Positions 1 through 8,648 of a stretch of 64,000 bases of DNA are shown here, piece after piece. This DNA comes from Cupriavidus sp. WKF15. Lineage in GTDB: Bacteria; Pseudomonadota; Gammaproteobacteria; Burkholderiales; Burkholderiaceae. Numbering within the stretch: position 1 is the stretch's first letter; each line of letters starts with the position of its first letter. The stretch spans positions 1,116,001 to 1,180,000 of the forward strand of contig NZ_CP119573.1 of the NCBI RefSeq assembly GCF_029278605.1, in the 5' to 3' direction. The notes under the pieces were generated by a model. The model was not told where the DNA came from and did not search any database. It saw nothing but the letters and a program-made list of their open reading frames with translations. The position numbers and the translations under genes are program-made.

Positions 1-1137
1 GACGTGGTCGAACAGCGTGCCGCCCGTGAAGAAGCCTTGCTCGTGCCCCGGCACCTTGTAGTTCCTGCCGTCGACCACCAGCTTCGCGCCTTCCTCCACG
101 CCAAGCGCAATGTAGTTCTCGATGCGTTCGAGCGCCTGCCCGGTGACGACCGGGCCCATCTCGGCGGCGGCATCCATGCCGTTGCGGATCACCAGTTCGC
201 GCGCACGGGCCTCCAGCTTCGGCATGATCTTGTCGGCTACGTCGCCGACCAGCACCGCGACCGAGATCGCCATGCAGCGCTCGCCCGCGGAGCCGTAGGC
301 CGCGCCGATCAGGCCATCCACGGCCTGGTCGATGTCGGCGTCCGGCATCACCACCATGTGGTTCTTGGCGCCGCCCAGTGCCTGCACGCGCTTGCCCAGC
401 CGCGCGCCGGTCTCGTAGATGTAGTTGGCGATCGGCGTGGAGCCGACGAAGCTCACCGCCTTGACATCGGCATGATGGAGCAAGGCGTCGACCACGGTCT
501 TGTCGCCCTGCACGACATTGAACACGCCATCGGGCAGTCCGGCCTGCTTGAGCAGCCTGGCCATGAACAGCGACGCCGACGGGTCGCGTTCGCTGGGCTT
601 CAGCACGAAGCAATTGCCTGCGGCGATGGCCACCGGGAACATCCAGCACGGCACCATGCACGGGAAGTTGAACGGCGTGATGCCAGCCACGACGCCCAAC
701 GGCTGGCGCAGCGTCCAGTTGTCCATGCCGGTCGAGACCTGGTCCGTGAAGTCGCCCTTGAGCAGCTGCGGAATGCCGCAGGCGAACTCGATGATGTCGA
801 TGCCGCGACTGACTTCGCCGGCCGCATCGCTCAGTACCTTGCCGTGCTCGGCGGTGATGATGGCGGCCAGCTCGTCCTTGTGCTGGTTCATGAGCTCCAG
901 GAACTTCAGCATGACGCGAGCGCGGCGGATCGGCGGGGTGTCGGCCCACTTCGGGAATGCCGCCAGCGAACTGGCCACGGCGGCATCGACATCCTCTGCC
1001 GTGCCGAGCCGGACCTGCCGCGCCACGGCACCGGTCGCCGGATTGAACACGGCCTGCGAGCGCGTGCCCGAACCCGCGTAAAGATCGCCGGAAACGAAGT
1101 GGATCACGTCTGCGGAATCGCTGTAGGGCGCCGTCAT
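1..1137 (-). CDS. mmsA: Methylmalonate-semialdehyde dehydrogenase (CoA-acylating), C-terminus off the window
   Basis: Oxidises methylmalonate semialdehyde (and malonate semialdehyde) to propionyl-CoA or acetyl-CoA in valine, thymine or inositol breakdown. The 379 visible codons read as an ALDH-fold protein: cofactor-domain motif [13 protein letters not shown] near residues 154-166, the FVGSTP turn near 230-235, and the catalytic cysteine at about residue 288 in SAGERCMA, which is the MmsA version of the ALDH active site. The family is about 500 aa, so roughly 120 residues lie left of the window. The ATG at 1137 is preceded by AGGAGA at a normal distance. It is divergent from the LysR gene at 1325, which is the obvious candidate regulator. 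Confidence in the family is high; substrate preference is inferred from the motif. Confidence 0.93.
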   Translation of the reverse strand, partial: MTAPYSDSADVIHFVSGDLYAGSGTRSQAVFNPATGAVARQVRLGTAEDVDAAVASSLAAFPKWADTPPIRRARVMLKFLELMNQHKDELAAIITAEHGKVLSDAAGEVSRGIDIIEFACGIPQLLKGDFTDQVSTGMDNWTLRQPLGVVAGITPFNFPCMVPCWMFPVAIAAGNCFVLKPSERDPSASLFMARLLKQAGLPDGVFNVVQGDKTVVDALLHHADVKAVSFVGSTPIANYIYETGARLGKRVQALGGAKNHMVVMPDADIDQAVDGLIGAAYGSAGERCMAISVAVLVGDVADKIMPKLEARARELVIRNGMDAAAEMGPVVTGQALERIENYIALGVEEGAKLVVDGRNYKVPGHEQGFFTGGTLFDHV

Positions 1138-1324
1138 GGGAATCTCCTGTGCTGGTCTGGCGGCCTGCATCGCCCGCCGTGTCTGGGAATGGGGCGAGTG
1201 TATGAAGACCGGCGAGGCACGGGTAGCTGCCCGATGCCGAACTCACTGTTCAGGATTTTTAGCTACTGGCATGCTATAGATACGAACGATTGACGACGCG
1301 GCGTGACGAAAAGGGAGCCTGTAC

Positions 1325-2290
1325 ATGTCGAAAACCAAGGTTGAGGACCTTTGGGAGCACCTGCACTGGCTGGTTGTGCTGCAGCAGCAGGGCAGTTTCA
1401 GCAAGGCCGCCGCGCGCCTCGGCGTCAGCAAGGCCTCGATGAGCCAGCACATTGCCGATCTGGAAAAGGCCGCCGGCATCACGCTCGTGCAGCGCACCAC
1501 GCGCAGCGCGACGCTGACGGACGCCGGCCGGCAACTGGTCGATTCGATGCGCGGCGCCTTCGAGCAGATCGCCTCCGGCTACGCCAATGTCCGCGACCTG
1601 GCGGGCGCGCCGCGCGGCTTCCTGCGCGTCACCGCACCGGTGGCGTTCTCAAGGCAGCAACTGGTGCCTCTGCTGCCCGGATTCCTGCGCCGCTATCCAC
1701 AGATCCAGGTCGAGCTGGACATGTCGGACCGCCTGCGCCCGCTCGCGCAGGAGGGCTTCGACATTGCCGTGCGGCATACATCCACGCCACCTGAAACCCA
1801 CGTCGCCTGGACGCTGGCCGCGACGCGCACGGTGCTGGTGGCGAGCCGTTCCTATCTCGGCACAAGAAGCGCGCCCGAATCGCCCGAGGCACTGGCCGAT
1901 CACGCCTGCCTGCACTATCCCCGCCGGCAGGGCACCGCCACGTGGACCTTCGTGCGCGGGGCTTCCGGCGCGGGCGCCGGGCACGGTGATCCGGTCACGG
2001 TCCCCGTGGCCGGCCCGCTGGCGGTCAACAACAGCGAGGCCTTGCGCGACGCCGCCATGGAAGGCCTTGGCATCGCGCTGCTGCCGGACTTCAGCGCGCA
2101 GTCAGCGCTGGCAAGCGGAAGGCTGGTCGAACTGCTGCCGCAATGGCGCGCGACCGGGGCATTCGGGGACTGGCTCTATGCCATCCGGCCGTATTCCGCG
2201 CACGCGTCGCGCGTCTCGCAGGTCTTTGTCGAGTACCTGAGGGAGTCGTTCTCGCAGGGCTTCGGGTCGCGCCCGCCGGCCCAGGTCTGA
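1325..2290 (+). CDS. LysR-family transcriptional regulator
   Basis: A 321-aa LysR-type regulator. The N-terminal winged helix-turn-helix (about residues 8-68) contains SFSKAAARLGVSKASMSQHI; a two-lobed effector domain follows, starting near FLRVTAPVAFS and including the ALRDAAMEGLGIALLP segment. Length and layout are normal for the family. GGGAGC lies just before the ATG. The gene is divergent from mmsA across 187 bp, so control of mmsA and of itself is likely, but no clear operator was identified. The effector is unknown. Confidence 0.88.
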   Translation: MSKTKVEDLWEHLHWLVVLQQQGSFSKAAARLGVSKASMSQHIADLEKAAGITLVQRTTRSATLTDAGRQLVDSMRGAFEQIASGYANVRDLAGAPRGFLRVTAPVAFSRQQLVPLLPGFLRRYPQIQVELDMSDRLRPLAQEGFDIAVRHTSTPPETHVAWTLAATRTVLVASRSYLGTRSAPESPEALADHACLHYPRRQGTATWTFVRGASGAGAGHGDPVTVPVAGPLAVNNSEALRDAAMEGLGIALLPDFSAQSALASGRLVELLPQWRATGAFGDWLYAIRPYSAHASRVSQVFVEYLRESFSQGFGSRPPAQV

Positions 2291-2310
2291 CGGCCAGGCC
2301 GGCATCATGC

Positions 2311-3036
2311 TCAGCGGATCATTTCCCTGGCATCCCCGACCAGCCGCCGCTCTTCCTTCAAGACGATCGTATACGCCTCGCCGGACATCGACTCCAGGCC
2401 GGTCCTGTCGATGACGATGATGCGGCCGCGCGTATGTTCGATCAGCCGCAGGTTCTGCAGCTTGCCCATGGCTTCCGTGACGCCTTCGCGGCGCACGCCG
2501 AGCATTTCGGCGATGCGCTGCTGCGTGATGCGCAGCTCGTTGCTCTGGAGCCGGTCCAGCGTCTGCAGGATCCAGCGGCAAAGCTGCTCCATCAGCGTGC
2601 GGTGGCAAATGCAGGCGGCGGTCTGCCCCACCTGCGTGAGCAGCAGTTGCATGTACCGCATGACCAGCCGCTGCATCTGCGGCAGCCGCGGATACAGGTC
2701 GCGCAGGTCGCCGGCCGCTACGCGCCAGCTCGTGCCCGGCTGGCTGACTTCGCACCGCTGCGGCATGGATTCCGCGCCGGTCAGCGCGGGCAGCCCGACC
2801 AGGCCTTCGTTGCCGACCGCCGCCAGTTCCACGCTGGAGCCGTCCGCATGGAGCGACAGCAGCGAAACCACGCCTTCTTTCGGAAAGTAGACGTGCCGCA
2901 CGCGCTGGCCGGCATCGCAAAGCAGCTGCCCCGTGCGCAGTGTCACGGCTTCCAGATACGGCTTCAGTGCCGCCCATTCCGATTCCGGAAGCTGACGCAA
3001 CAGTAGGTTGTTGCCACCTGTCCTGTAAGTGTCCAT
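2311..3036 (-). CDS. Crp/Fnr-family transcriptional regulator
   Basis: A 241-aa protein with a cyclic-nucleotide-binding-like beta-roll (about residues 15-130, with VRHVYFPKEGVVSLL) and a C-terminal winged helix (about 160-220) containing ITQQRIAEMLGVRREGVTEA, a typical Crp-family recognition helix. A cysteine pair (CIC) in VGQTAACICHRTLMEQL lies in the dimerisation helix, but the spaced N-terminal cysteines of an FNR iron-sulfur cluster are absent, so oxygen sensing through 4Fe-4S is unlikely. The start at 3036 was chosen over an in-frame upstream ATG (3369) because GGGGAG precedes it and homology begins there. It converges with the LysR gene ending at 2290, with a 20-bp gap. Confidence 0.87.
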   Translation of the reverse strand: MDTYRTGGNNLLLRQLPESEWAALKPYLEAVTLRTGQLLCDAGQRVRHVYFPKEGVVSLLSLHADGSSVELAAVGNEGLVGLPALTGAESMPQRCEVSQPGTSWRVAAGDLRDLYPRLPQMQRLVMRYMQLLLTQVGQTAACICHRTLMEQLCRWILQTLDRLQSNELRITQQRIAEMLGVRREGVTEAMGKLQNLRLIEHTRGRIIVIDRTGLESMSGEAYTIVLKEERRLVGDAREMIR

Positions 3037-3218
3037 CCCGCGCTCCCCGTATCCCACGTTGCAAAAATTTCGAAGGGTCCTTGCCGGTCTGGTGCCGGCC
3101 CGTGGGCACATTAAGCGCGTTCTGTACGAGGACGAACATTGGCTGAAGGGCTTAGGCGCCTGGTGTGGGATGAGACAGATGAGCCCCAGCCATAGGGTTG
3201 AGGCGGCTCGCCAGCCGG

Positions 3219-4154
3219 TCAGCTTCCGCATGCATGGATCAAAAACTCCCGCAGCGCATCGGCCGGCTTGTCCAGCTTGCGTCCTGGCTGCCACAGCATG
3301 CCGACCTCCATGTCGGGCACCGCGTCCGCGATCGGCCGTGCGGCAATCTGCCGGCCTTCCAGCGACCACGGGCGGTACACCATGTCGGACAGCACGGTGA
3401 CGCCAAAGCCGTGTGCGACCAGCCCGCGCAGCCCCTCCATCGAGCTGGTGCGGAACGCGATGTTCGGGGCCAGCTTGCGGCTGCGCCAGTACCGCAGCGT
3501 GGAAGATTCGGCCTCGTCCACCGTAATGAGGATGTACGGGTAGGCCGCGATATCGCGCAGCGAAGGGCGTTCGATCGCCAGTAGCGGGTGCGTGGCCGAG
3601 GTCCAGAGCTGCCGCCGTGACCGGATCAGCGTGTGACGGGCAAAGCGCTGCGGCCGTTCCAGGTTGGAGAGCAGGCCAATCCCGAGCTCGATATCGCCGG
3701 ACAGAACCGCGCGTTCGATCTCGGGGCGGTCCATGTCCAGCAAGTCGAGGTCGATGTCGGGGTAATTGGTGCGAAAGCGCGCCAGCAGGCCCGGCAGGAA
3801 GTAGCCCAGCACCGTATAGGACGCCGCCAGCCGCACGCTGCCTTTCAGCCCGTAGACCTGGAATCGCGGCTCGCGCAGGGCATCCTCGACCGAATCGAGG
3901 ATCTGCCGCGCATGCTGGTGGAACAGGTGGCCTTCGGCGGTCAGCGCCACGCCGTGGGGCAGGCGGTCAAAGAGGCGTACGGCCAGCCGCTGCTCCAGTG
4001 TCAGCACCGCGTTGGTAATGGCCGATTGCGACACATGCTCGGCCGTCGCGGCCATTGAGAACTGGCCCGTTTCCGCCGCCGCGACAAAGTAGCGGAACTG
4101 CCGCAATGTGATTTCCTTGGCCAGCCGTTCCGGCGTTTCGCGCGCTTTTGCCAT
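3219..4154 (-). CDS. LysR-family transcriptional regulator, divergent from ior
   Basis: A 311-aa LysR-type regulator. The DNA-binding part (about residues 15-75) includes FSMAATAEHVSQSAITNAV, and the effector domain includes RTSSMEGLRGLVAHGFGVTVL. The ATG at 4154 follows GGAGACCACC. It is divergent from the indolepyruvate oxidoreductase gene at 4273 with 118 bp between, and a direct repeat in that gap (4177-4201) could be its site. This arrangement suggests it controls the oxidoreductase; the inducer is not evident. Confidence 0.88.
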   Translation of the reverse strand: MAKARETPERLAKEITLRQFRYFVAAAETGQFSMAATAEHVSQSAITNAVLTLEQRLAVRLFDRLPHGVALTAEGHLFHQHARQILDSVEDALREPRFQVYGLKGSVRLAASYTVLGYFLPGLLARFRTNYPDIDLDLLDMDRPEIERAVLSGDIELGIGLLSNLERPQRFARHTLIRSRRQLWTSATHPLLAIERPSLRDIAAYPYILITVDEAESSTLRYWRSRKLAPNIAFRTSSMEGLRGLVAHGFGVTVLSDMVYRPWSLEGRQIAARPIADAVPDMEVGMLWQPGRKLDKPADALREFLIHACGS

Positions 4155-4176
4155 GGTGGTCTCCCGGTATTCGTTT

Positions 4177-4201
4177 CTCGGATATCAGCTCTCGGATTTC
4201 A
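4177..4201. repeat. 11-bp direct repeat in the LysR/ior intergenic region
   Basis: Two near-identical copies, CTCGGATATCA at 4177-4187 and CTCGGATTTCA at 4191-4201 (one mismatch), start 14 bp apart in the 118-bp gap between the divergent LysR and ior genes. They could be a regulator site or a small duplication. Binding is inferred from position only. Confidence 0.45.
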
Positions 4202-4272
4202 TGATTTTACGATAGCGATGACGCTTCCTACACTGCCGGAATAACTTCGACATCCCCCGGAGAGAGACACCC

Positions 4273-7200
4273 ATGAATGCCCCGCTGCCACAAGCTCTGC
4301 GTGAGGCGCTGGCCAACGCCAGCCTGGACGACAAGTACACCCTGGAGAAAGGCCGCATCTACCTGAGCGGCACCCAGGCGCTGGTGCGCCTGCCCATGCT
4401 GCAGAAGGCGCGCGACCGTGCCGCCGGCCTCAATACAGCTGGCTTTATCTCCGGCTACCGGGGCTCGCCGCTGGGCGGCGTCGACCAGGCGCTGTGGAAG
4501 GCCAAGGCTCACCTGGCCGCCAGCGACGTGGTGTTCCAGCCCGGCGTCAACGAGGATCTTGCCGCCACCGCGGTCTGGGGCAGCCAGCAGGTCAACCTGT
4601 TCCCCGGCGCCACGCGCGACGGCGTGTTCTCGATGTGGTACGGCAAGGGGCCGGGCGTGGACCGTTCCATGGACGTGCTCAAGCACGCCAACTCGGCCGG
4701 CTCGTCGCGCCATGGCGGCGTGCTGCTGCTGGCCGGCGACGACCACGCGGCCAAGTCCTCCACTGTGGCGCACCAGTCGGAACACGTGCTGCTGTCCGCC
4801 GGCATTCCGGTGCTGTACCCGTCCAACGTGCAGGAATACCTCGACTACGGTCTTCATGGCTGGGCCATGAGCCGCTACTCGGGCCTGTGGGTGTCGATGA
4901 AGTGCGTGACGGACGTGGTGGAATCGACGGCCTCGGTCGATATCGATCCGGAGCGCGTGCAGATCGTCCTGCCCGAAGATTTCGCGATGCCCGAAGGCGG
5001 CCTCAACATCCGCTGGCCCGATACGCCGCTGCAGCAGGAAGCACGCCTGCTCGACCACAAGTGGTATGCCGCGCTGGCCTATGTGCGGGCCAACCGGCTC
5101 AACCGCGTCGTGCTCGATTCGCCCAACGCGCGCTTCGGCATCATGACCGCGGGCAAGGCCTACCTGGATGTACGCCAGGCGCTGGCCGACCTTGGCCTGG
5201 ACGACAATACCTGCCAGCGCATCGGCATCCGCGTCTACAAGGTCGGCTGCGTGTGGCCGCTGGAGGCGCACGGCGCGCGCGAGTTCGCAACCGGCCTCGA
5301 GGAGATCCTGGTGGTCGAAGAGAAGCGCCAGATCCTCGAATACGCGCTGAAGGAAGAACTGTACAACTGGCGCGAGGACGTGCGGCCAAAGGTCTATGGC
5401 AAGTTCGACCAGCGCGGCAACGACGGCGGCGAGTGGTCGGTGCCGCGCGGCAACTGGCTGCTGCCCGCGCACTACGAGCTGTCGCCGGCGCTCATCGCCA
5501 AGGCCATTGCCCGGCGCCTGGAGCATTTCGACCTGCCCGAAGAAGTGCGTGCGCGCATCGCGGCGCGCGTGGCGCTGATCGAGGCCAAGGAGCGCGAAGC
5601 CGCGCAACCGCGGCTCGCCGTCGAGCGCAAGCCGTGGTTCTGCTCGGGCTGCCCGCACAACACCTCCACGCGCGTGCCGGAAGGCTCGCGCGCGCTGGCC
5701 GGCATCGGCTGCCATTACATGACGCTGTGGATGGACCGCAATACCGACACCTTCAGCCAGATGGGCGGCGAAGGCGTGGCGTGGACCGGCCAGATGCACT
5801 TCACGAACGACAAGCACGTATTCGCCAACCTTGGCGACGGCACGTACTTCCATTCGGGCCTGCTGGCGATTCGCGCGTCGATCGCGGCCAGCGCCAATAT
5901 CACCTACAAGATCCTGTTCAACGACGCCGTCGCGATGACCGGCGGCCAGCCCATCGACGGCGTGCTGACGGTGCCGCAGATCGCCCACCAGGTCCTGGCC
6001 GAGGGCGCGAAGAAGCTCGTGGTCGTTACCGACGAGCCCGAGAAGTACGGCGACGGCGGCATGCTGCCAGCCGGCGTCACGGTGTTCCATCGCGACCAGC
6101 TCGACCAGGTCCAGCTCGACCTGCGTGGCACCGCGGGCGTCACCGTGCTGATCTACGACCAGACCTGCGCCACCGAGAAGCGCCGCCGCCGCAAGCGCGG
6201 CACCTATCCGGACCCGGCCCGGCGCGCCTTCATCAACGACGCGGTCTGCGAAGGCTGCGGCGACTGCTCGGCCAAGTCCAACTGCCTGTCGGTGGAGCCG
6301 CTGGAGACTGAACTGGGCACCAAGCGCAAGATCAACCAGTCGTCCTGCAACAAGGACTTCTCGTGCGTCAACGGCTTCTGCCCGAGCTTCGTCACCGCCG
6401 AGGGCGCGCAGGTGCGCAAGCCTGCCGCCGCGGGCGGCAAGGGCACGGGCGCTGATTTCGACGCGCTGCCGCTGCCTGTGCTGCCGGCGCTGGAGCGTCC
6501 TTACGGCGTGCTGGTGACCGGCGTTGGCGGCACCGGCGTAGTTACCATCGGCGGCCTGCTTGGCATGGCCGCGCATCTCGAACGCAAGGGCGTGACGGTG
6601 CTGGACATGGCGGGCCTGGCGCAGAAGGGCGGCGCGGTGATCAGCCATGTGCAGATCGCGCCGAGCCCGGCGGAGCTTCACGCCACGCGCATCGCCACCG
6701 GCGACGCGCGGCTGGTGATCGGCGGCGACGCCATCGTCTCGGCTTCGGCCGAGGTGCTGTCCAAGGTTCGCCACAACGTGACTGCTGCGGTCGTCAACAG
6801 CGCCAACACGCCGACCGCGGACTTCATCAAGAACCCGAAGTGGAAGTTCCCTGGCACGAGCGCGGAACAGGACCTGCGCGCCAGCGCGGGCGACGCGTGC
6901 GCCTTCATCGACGCCAGCGCGTGGGCAGTGACGCTGCTCGCCGATGCCATCTACTCCAACCCGCTGCTGCTCGGCTTCGCGTGGCAGAAGGGCTGGATTC
7001 CGCTGCTGCGCGACAGCCTGCTGCGGGCGATCGAACTCAATGGCGTGTCGGTGGAAAAGAACCGCCTCGCGTTCGAATGGGGACGCTATCTCGCGCATCA
7101 TGGCGAGGCGGCGGTGCGGGCCATGTTGCCGACGGCGCCGCGCGAGCAGGTGGTCGCCATGCCGCAGACGCTCGACAACCTGATCCGCCAGCGCGAAGCG

Positions 7201-7830
7201 ATGCTGACCGATTACCAGAATGCCGCCTATGCGGGCCGCTACCGCGATGCGGTCGAGCGTATCCGCGCGGCCGAGCAGAAGCTTGGTGCTGCCCGCAAGC
7301 TGGCGCTGACCGAGGCCGTGGCGCGCAACCTTGCCAAGCTCATGGCCTACAAGGACGAGTACGAGGTCGCGCGTCTGCATGCCGATCCTGCCTTCCTCGA
7401 CAAGCTGCGCGCGCAGTTCGAAGGCGAGCCCGGCCGCGACTACCAGCTCAACTTCTGGCTGGCGCCGCCGCTGCTGGCCAAGAGTGACGACCAGGGCCGC
7501 CTGCTCAAGCGCCGCTTCGGCCCGCGCACCATGACGGCGTTCCGACTGCTGGCCCGCCTGAAGGGTTTGCGCGGCACCGCGCTCGATGTATTCGGCAAGA
7601 CGGCCGAGCGCCGTGCCGAGCGGCAGCTGATTGCCGACTACCTGGCCATGGTCGGCGAGTTCGCGCAATCGCTGAGCCACGACCGGCTCGACACCGCGAT
7701 TGCACTGGCGTTGCTGCCTGAGGACATCCGCGGCTTCGGCCATGTGAAGGAAGCCAGCATGCACGCAGTGGCTGCCCGGCGCGAGGCGCTGCTTGGGCAG
7801 TATCGCGAAGGCGCACGTCGGGCCGCGTGA
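4273..7830 (+). CDS. Indolepyruvate:ferredoxin oxidoreductase, fused IorA-IorB type
   Basis: Oxidative decarboxylation of aryl-2-oxoacids (indolepyruvate, phenylpyruvate) to aryl-acetyl-CoA, using thiamine diphosphate and reducing ferredoxin. The 1185-aa chain joins what archaea encode as two subunits. The N-terminal IorA-like part carries CSGCPHN at residue 457 and a 4Fe-4S site CEGCGDCSAKSNC at about 659-671. The C-terminal IorB-like gamma domain begins near 750 with GVGGTGVVTIGGLLG. Length is normal for the fused form found in aerobic Proteobacteria. GGAGAGAG precedes the ATG. The gene is monocistronic and ends in a strong terminator at 7894. Its likely role is phenylalanine/tryptophan or aryl-pyruvate catabolism, under the divergent LysR regulator. 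Confidence 0.93.
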   Translation: MNAPLPQALREALANASLDDKYTLEKGRIYLSGTQALVRLPMLQKARDRAAGLNTAGFISGYRGSPLGGVDQALWKAKAHLAASDVVFQPGVNEDLAATAVWGSQQVNLFPGATRDGVFSMWYGKGPGVDRSMDVLKHANSAGSSRHGGVLLLAGDDHAAKSSTVAHQSEHVLLSAGIPVLYPSNVQEYLDYGLHGWAMSRYSGLWVSMKCVTDVVESTASVDIDPERVQIVLPEDFAMPEGGLNIRWPDTPLQQEARLLDHKWYAALAYVRANRLNRVVLDSPNARFGIMTAGKAYLDVRQALADLGLDDNTCQRIGIRVYKVGCVWPLEAHGAREFATGLEEILVVEEKRQILEYALKEELYNWREDVRPKVYGKFDQRGNDGGEWSVPRGNWLLPAHYELSPALIAKAIARRLEHFDLPEEVRARIAARVALIEAKEREAAQPRLAVERKPWFCSGCPHNTSTRVPEGSRALAGIGCHYMTLWMDRNTDTFSQMGGEGVAWTGQMHFTNDKHVFANLGDGTYFHSGLLAIRASIAASANITYKILFNDAVAMTGGQPIDGVLTVPQIAHQVLAEGAKKLVVVTDEPEKYGDGGMLPAGVTVFHRDQLDQVQLDLRGTAGVTVLIYDQTCATEKRRRRKRGTYPDPARRAFINDAVCEGCGDCSAKSNCLSVEPLETELGTKRKINQSSCNKDFSCVNGFCPSFVTAEGAQVRKPAAAGGKGTGADFDALPLPVLPALERPYGVLVTGVGGTGVVTIGGLLGMAAHLERKGVTVLDMAGLAQKGGAVISHVQIAPSPAELHATRIATGDARLVIGGDAIVSASAEVLSKVRHNVTAAVVNSANTPTADFIKNPKWKFPGTSAEQDLRASAGDACAFIDASAWAVTLLADAIYSNPLLLGFAWQKGWIPLLRDSLLRAIELNGVSVEKNRLAFEWGRYLAHHGEAAVRAMLPTAPREQVVAMPQTLDNLIRQREAMLTDYQNAAYAGRYRDAVERIRAAEQKLGAARKLALTEAVARNLAKLMAYKDEYEVARLHADPAFLDKLRAQFEGEPGRDYQLNFWLAPPLLAKSDDQGRLLKRRFGPRTMTAFRLLARLKGLRGTALDVFGKTAERRAERQLIADYLAMVGEFAQSLSHDRLDTAIALALLPEDIRGFGHVKEASMHAVAARREALLGQYREGARRAA

Positions 7831-7893
7831 CGCAAGCCTGCCGCGGCGTTGTCGGGCAGATCGAAATGCAAGGCTGTCGTGGTGCATGAAAAA

Positions 7894-7927
7894 ACCCGCG
7901 CTCCATCATGGAGCGCGGGTTTTTTTC
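7894..7927. terminator. Bidirectional rho-independent terminator
   Basis: An 11-bp perfect GC-rich stem, ACCCGCGCTCC / GGAGCGCGGGT, with a 5-nt ATCAT loop, has seven T after it on the plus strand and A-rich sequence before it. It therefore works for the plus-strand ior gene and for the minus-strand DoxX gene that converges on it. Confidence 0.92.
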
Positions 7928-7955
7928 TTCTGCGCGCCAGGCCGCCGCCATGCGC

Positions 7956-8360
7956 TTACCGCGCCTTGACCTGGCTTGCCCGGATATCCGATTCCAGCGC
8001 GAACACCACCAGCATGCCGCCCAGGATCGAGAGGTTCTTCAGAAAATGGTTGAGCTGGTTCTGGAACGTTGCGGCATCCGCGCTCCAGAAGCCATGAAAG
8101 ACCAGGCTCACCGGCACCAGGAACACCGCCAGCGCCAGTGCGCCCCACCGGGCATTCCAGCCGGTGATGAGGGTCAGGCCGCCGCCGATCTCGATCACGA
8201 TGGTCAATACCAGCAGGACGCTGGCCAGCGGTAGTCCGGCACTCGCCATCCAGGCCGCGGTGCCTGCGAAGCCACCAATCTTGAGGATGCCGGAAACCAG
8301 GAAAATCACGCCGAGCAGGGCGCGGCCGGCGGGGTACAGTCGGGAGATGCTGGGGGTCAT
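7956..8360 (-). CDS. DoxX-family membrane protein
   Basis: A 134-aa protein with four predicted membrane helices (about residues 10-30, 45-70, 72-92, 105-125). LYPAGRALLGVIFLVSGI and the HGFWS segment near residue 85 are typical of DoxX/YphA proteins. Family members are small integral membrane proteins often linked to redox or quinone stress; the role here cannot be told from sequence. The start at 8360 is preferred over an in-frame ATG 48 bases upstream because TGGAGC precedes it and the family starts about there. It converges on the ior terminator. Confidence 0.82.
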   Translation of the reverse strand: MTPSISRLYPAGRALLGVIFLVSGILKIGGFAGTAAWMASAGLPLASVLLVLTIVIEIGGGLTLITGWNARWGALALAVFLVPVSLVFHGFWSADAATFQNQLNHFLKNLSILGGMLVVFALESDIRASQVKAR

Positions 8361-8648
8361 GACAATGCTCCAGAGTGGATAGGTTCGCCGGGAGTGCATG
8401 AAATTCATTGAAGGATTCGGTTTCCCGGTGCTGATGGAATAGTAGGTGGGAACGTGGCGCCATTTGCAAGGGGCAATGAAATCAGTTAATCAAAAATTTT
8501 GATGAAATGGGCGGTGGTGGGGCAGCAGAGGCGTGCGATTTCCCAGGCACGGTGAACTAGAATTTTCAGGCGGGCCCGCGCCGGCATCCGCCTCCCGTGT
8601 GGCGTGACAGATTCTTGATGAACCTGGCCGGCGTCGGCAGCGGACGGC

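Noticed and set aside
4228..7887. A very long open frame antisense to the indolepyruvate oxidoreductase gene (over 1200 codons).
   Set aside because: It mirrors the high-GC codon pattern of the real gene, has no recognisable domains and no ribosome site; the plus-strand gene has complete cofactor motifs.
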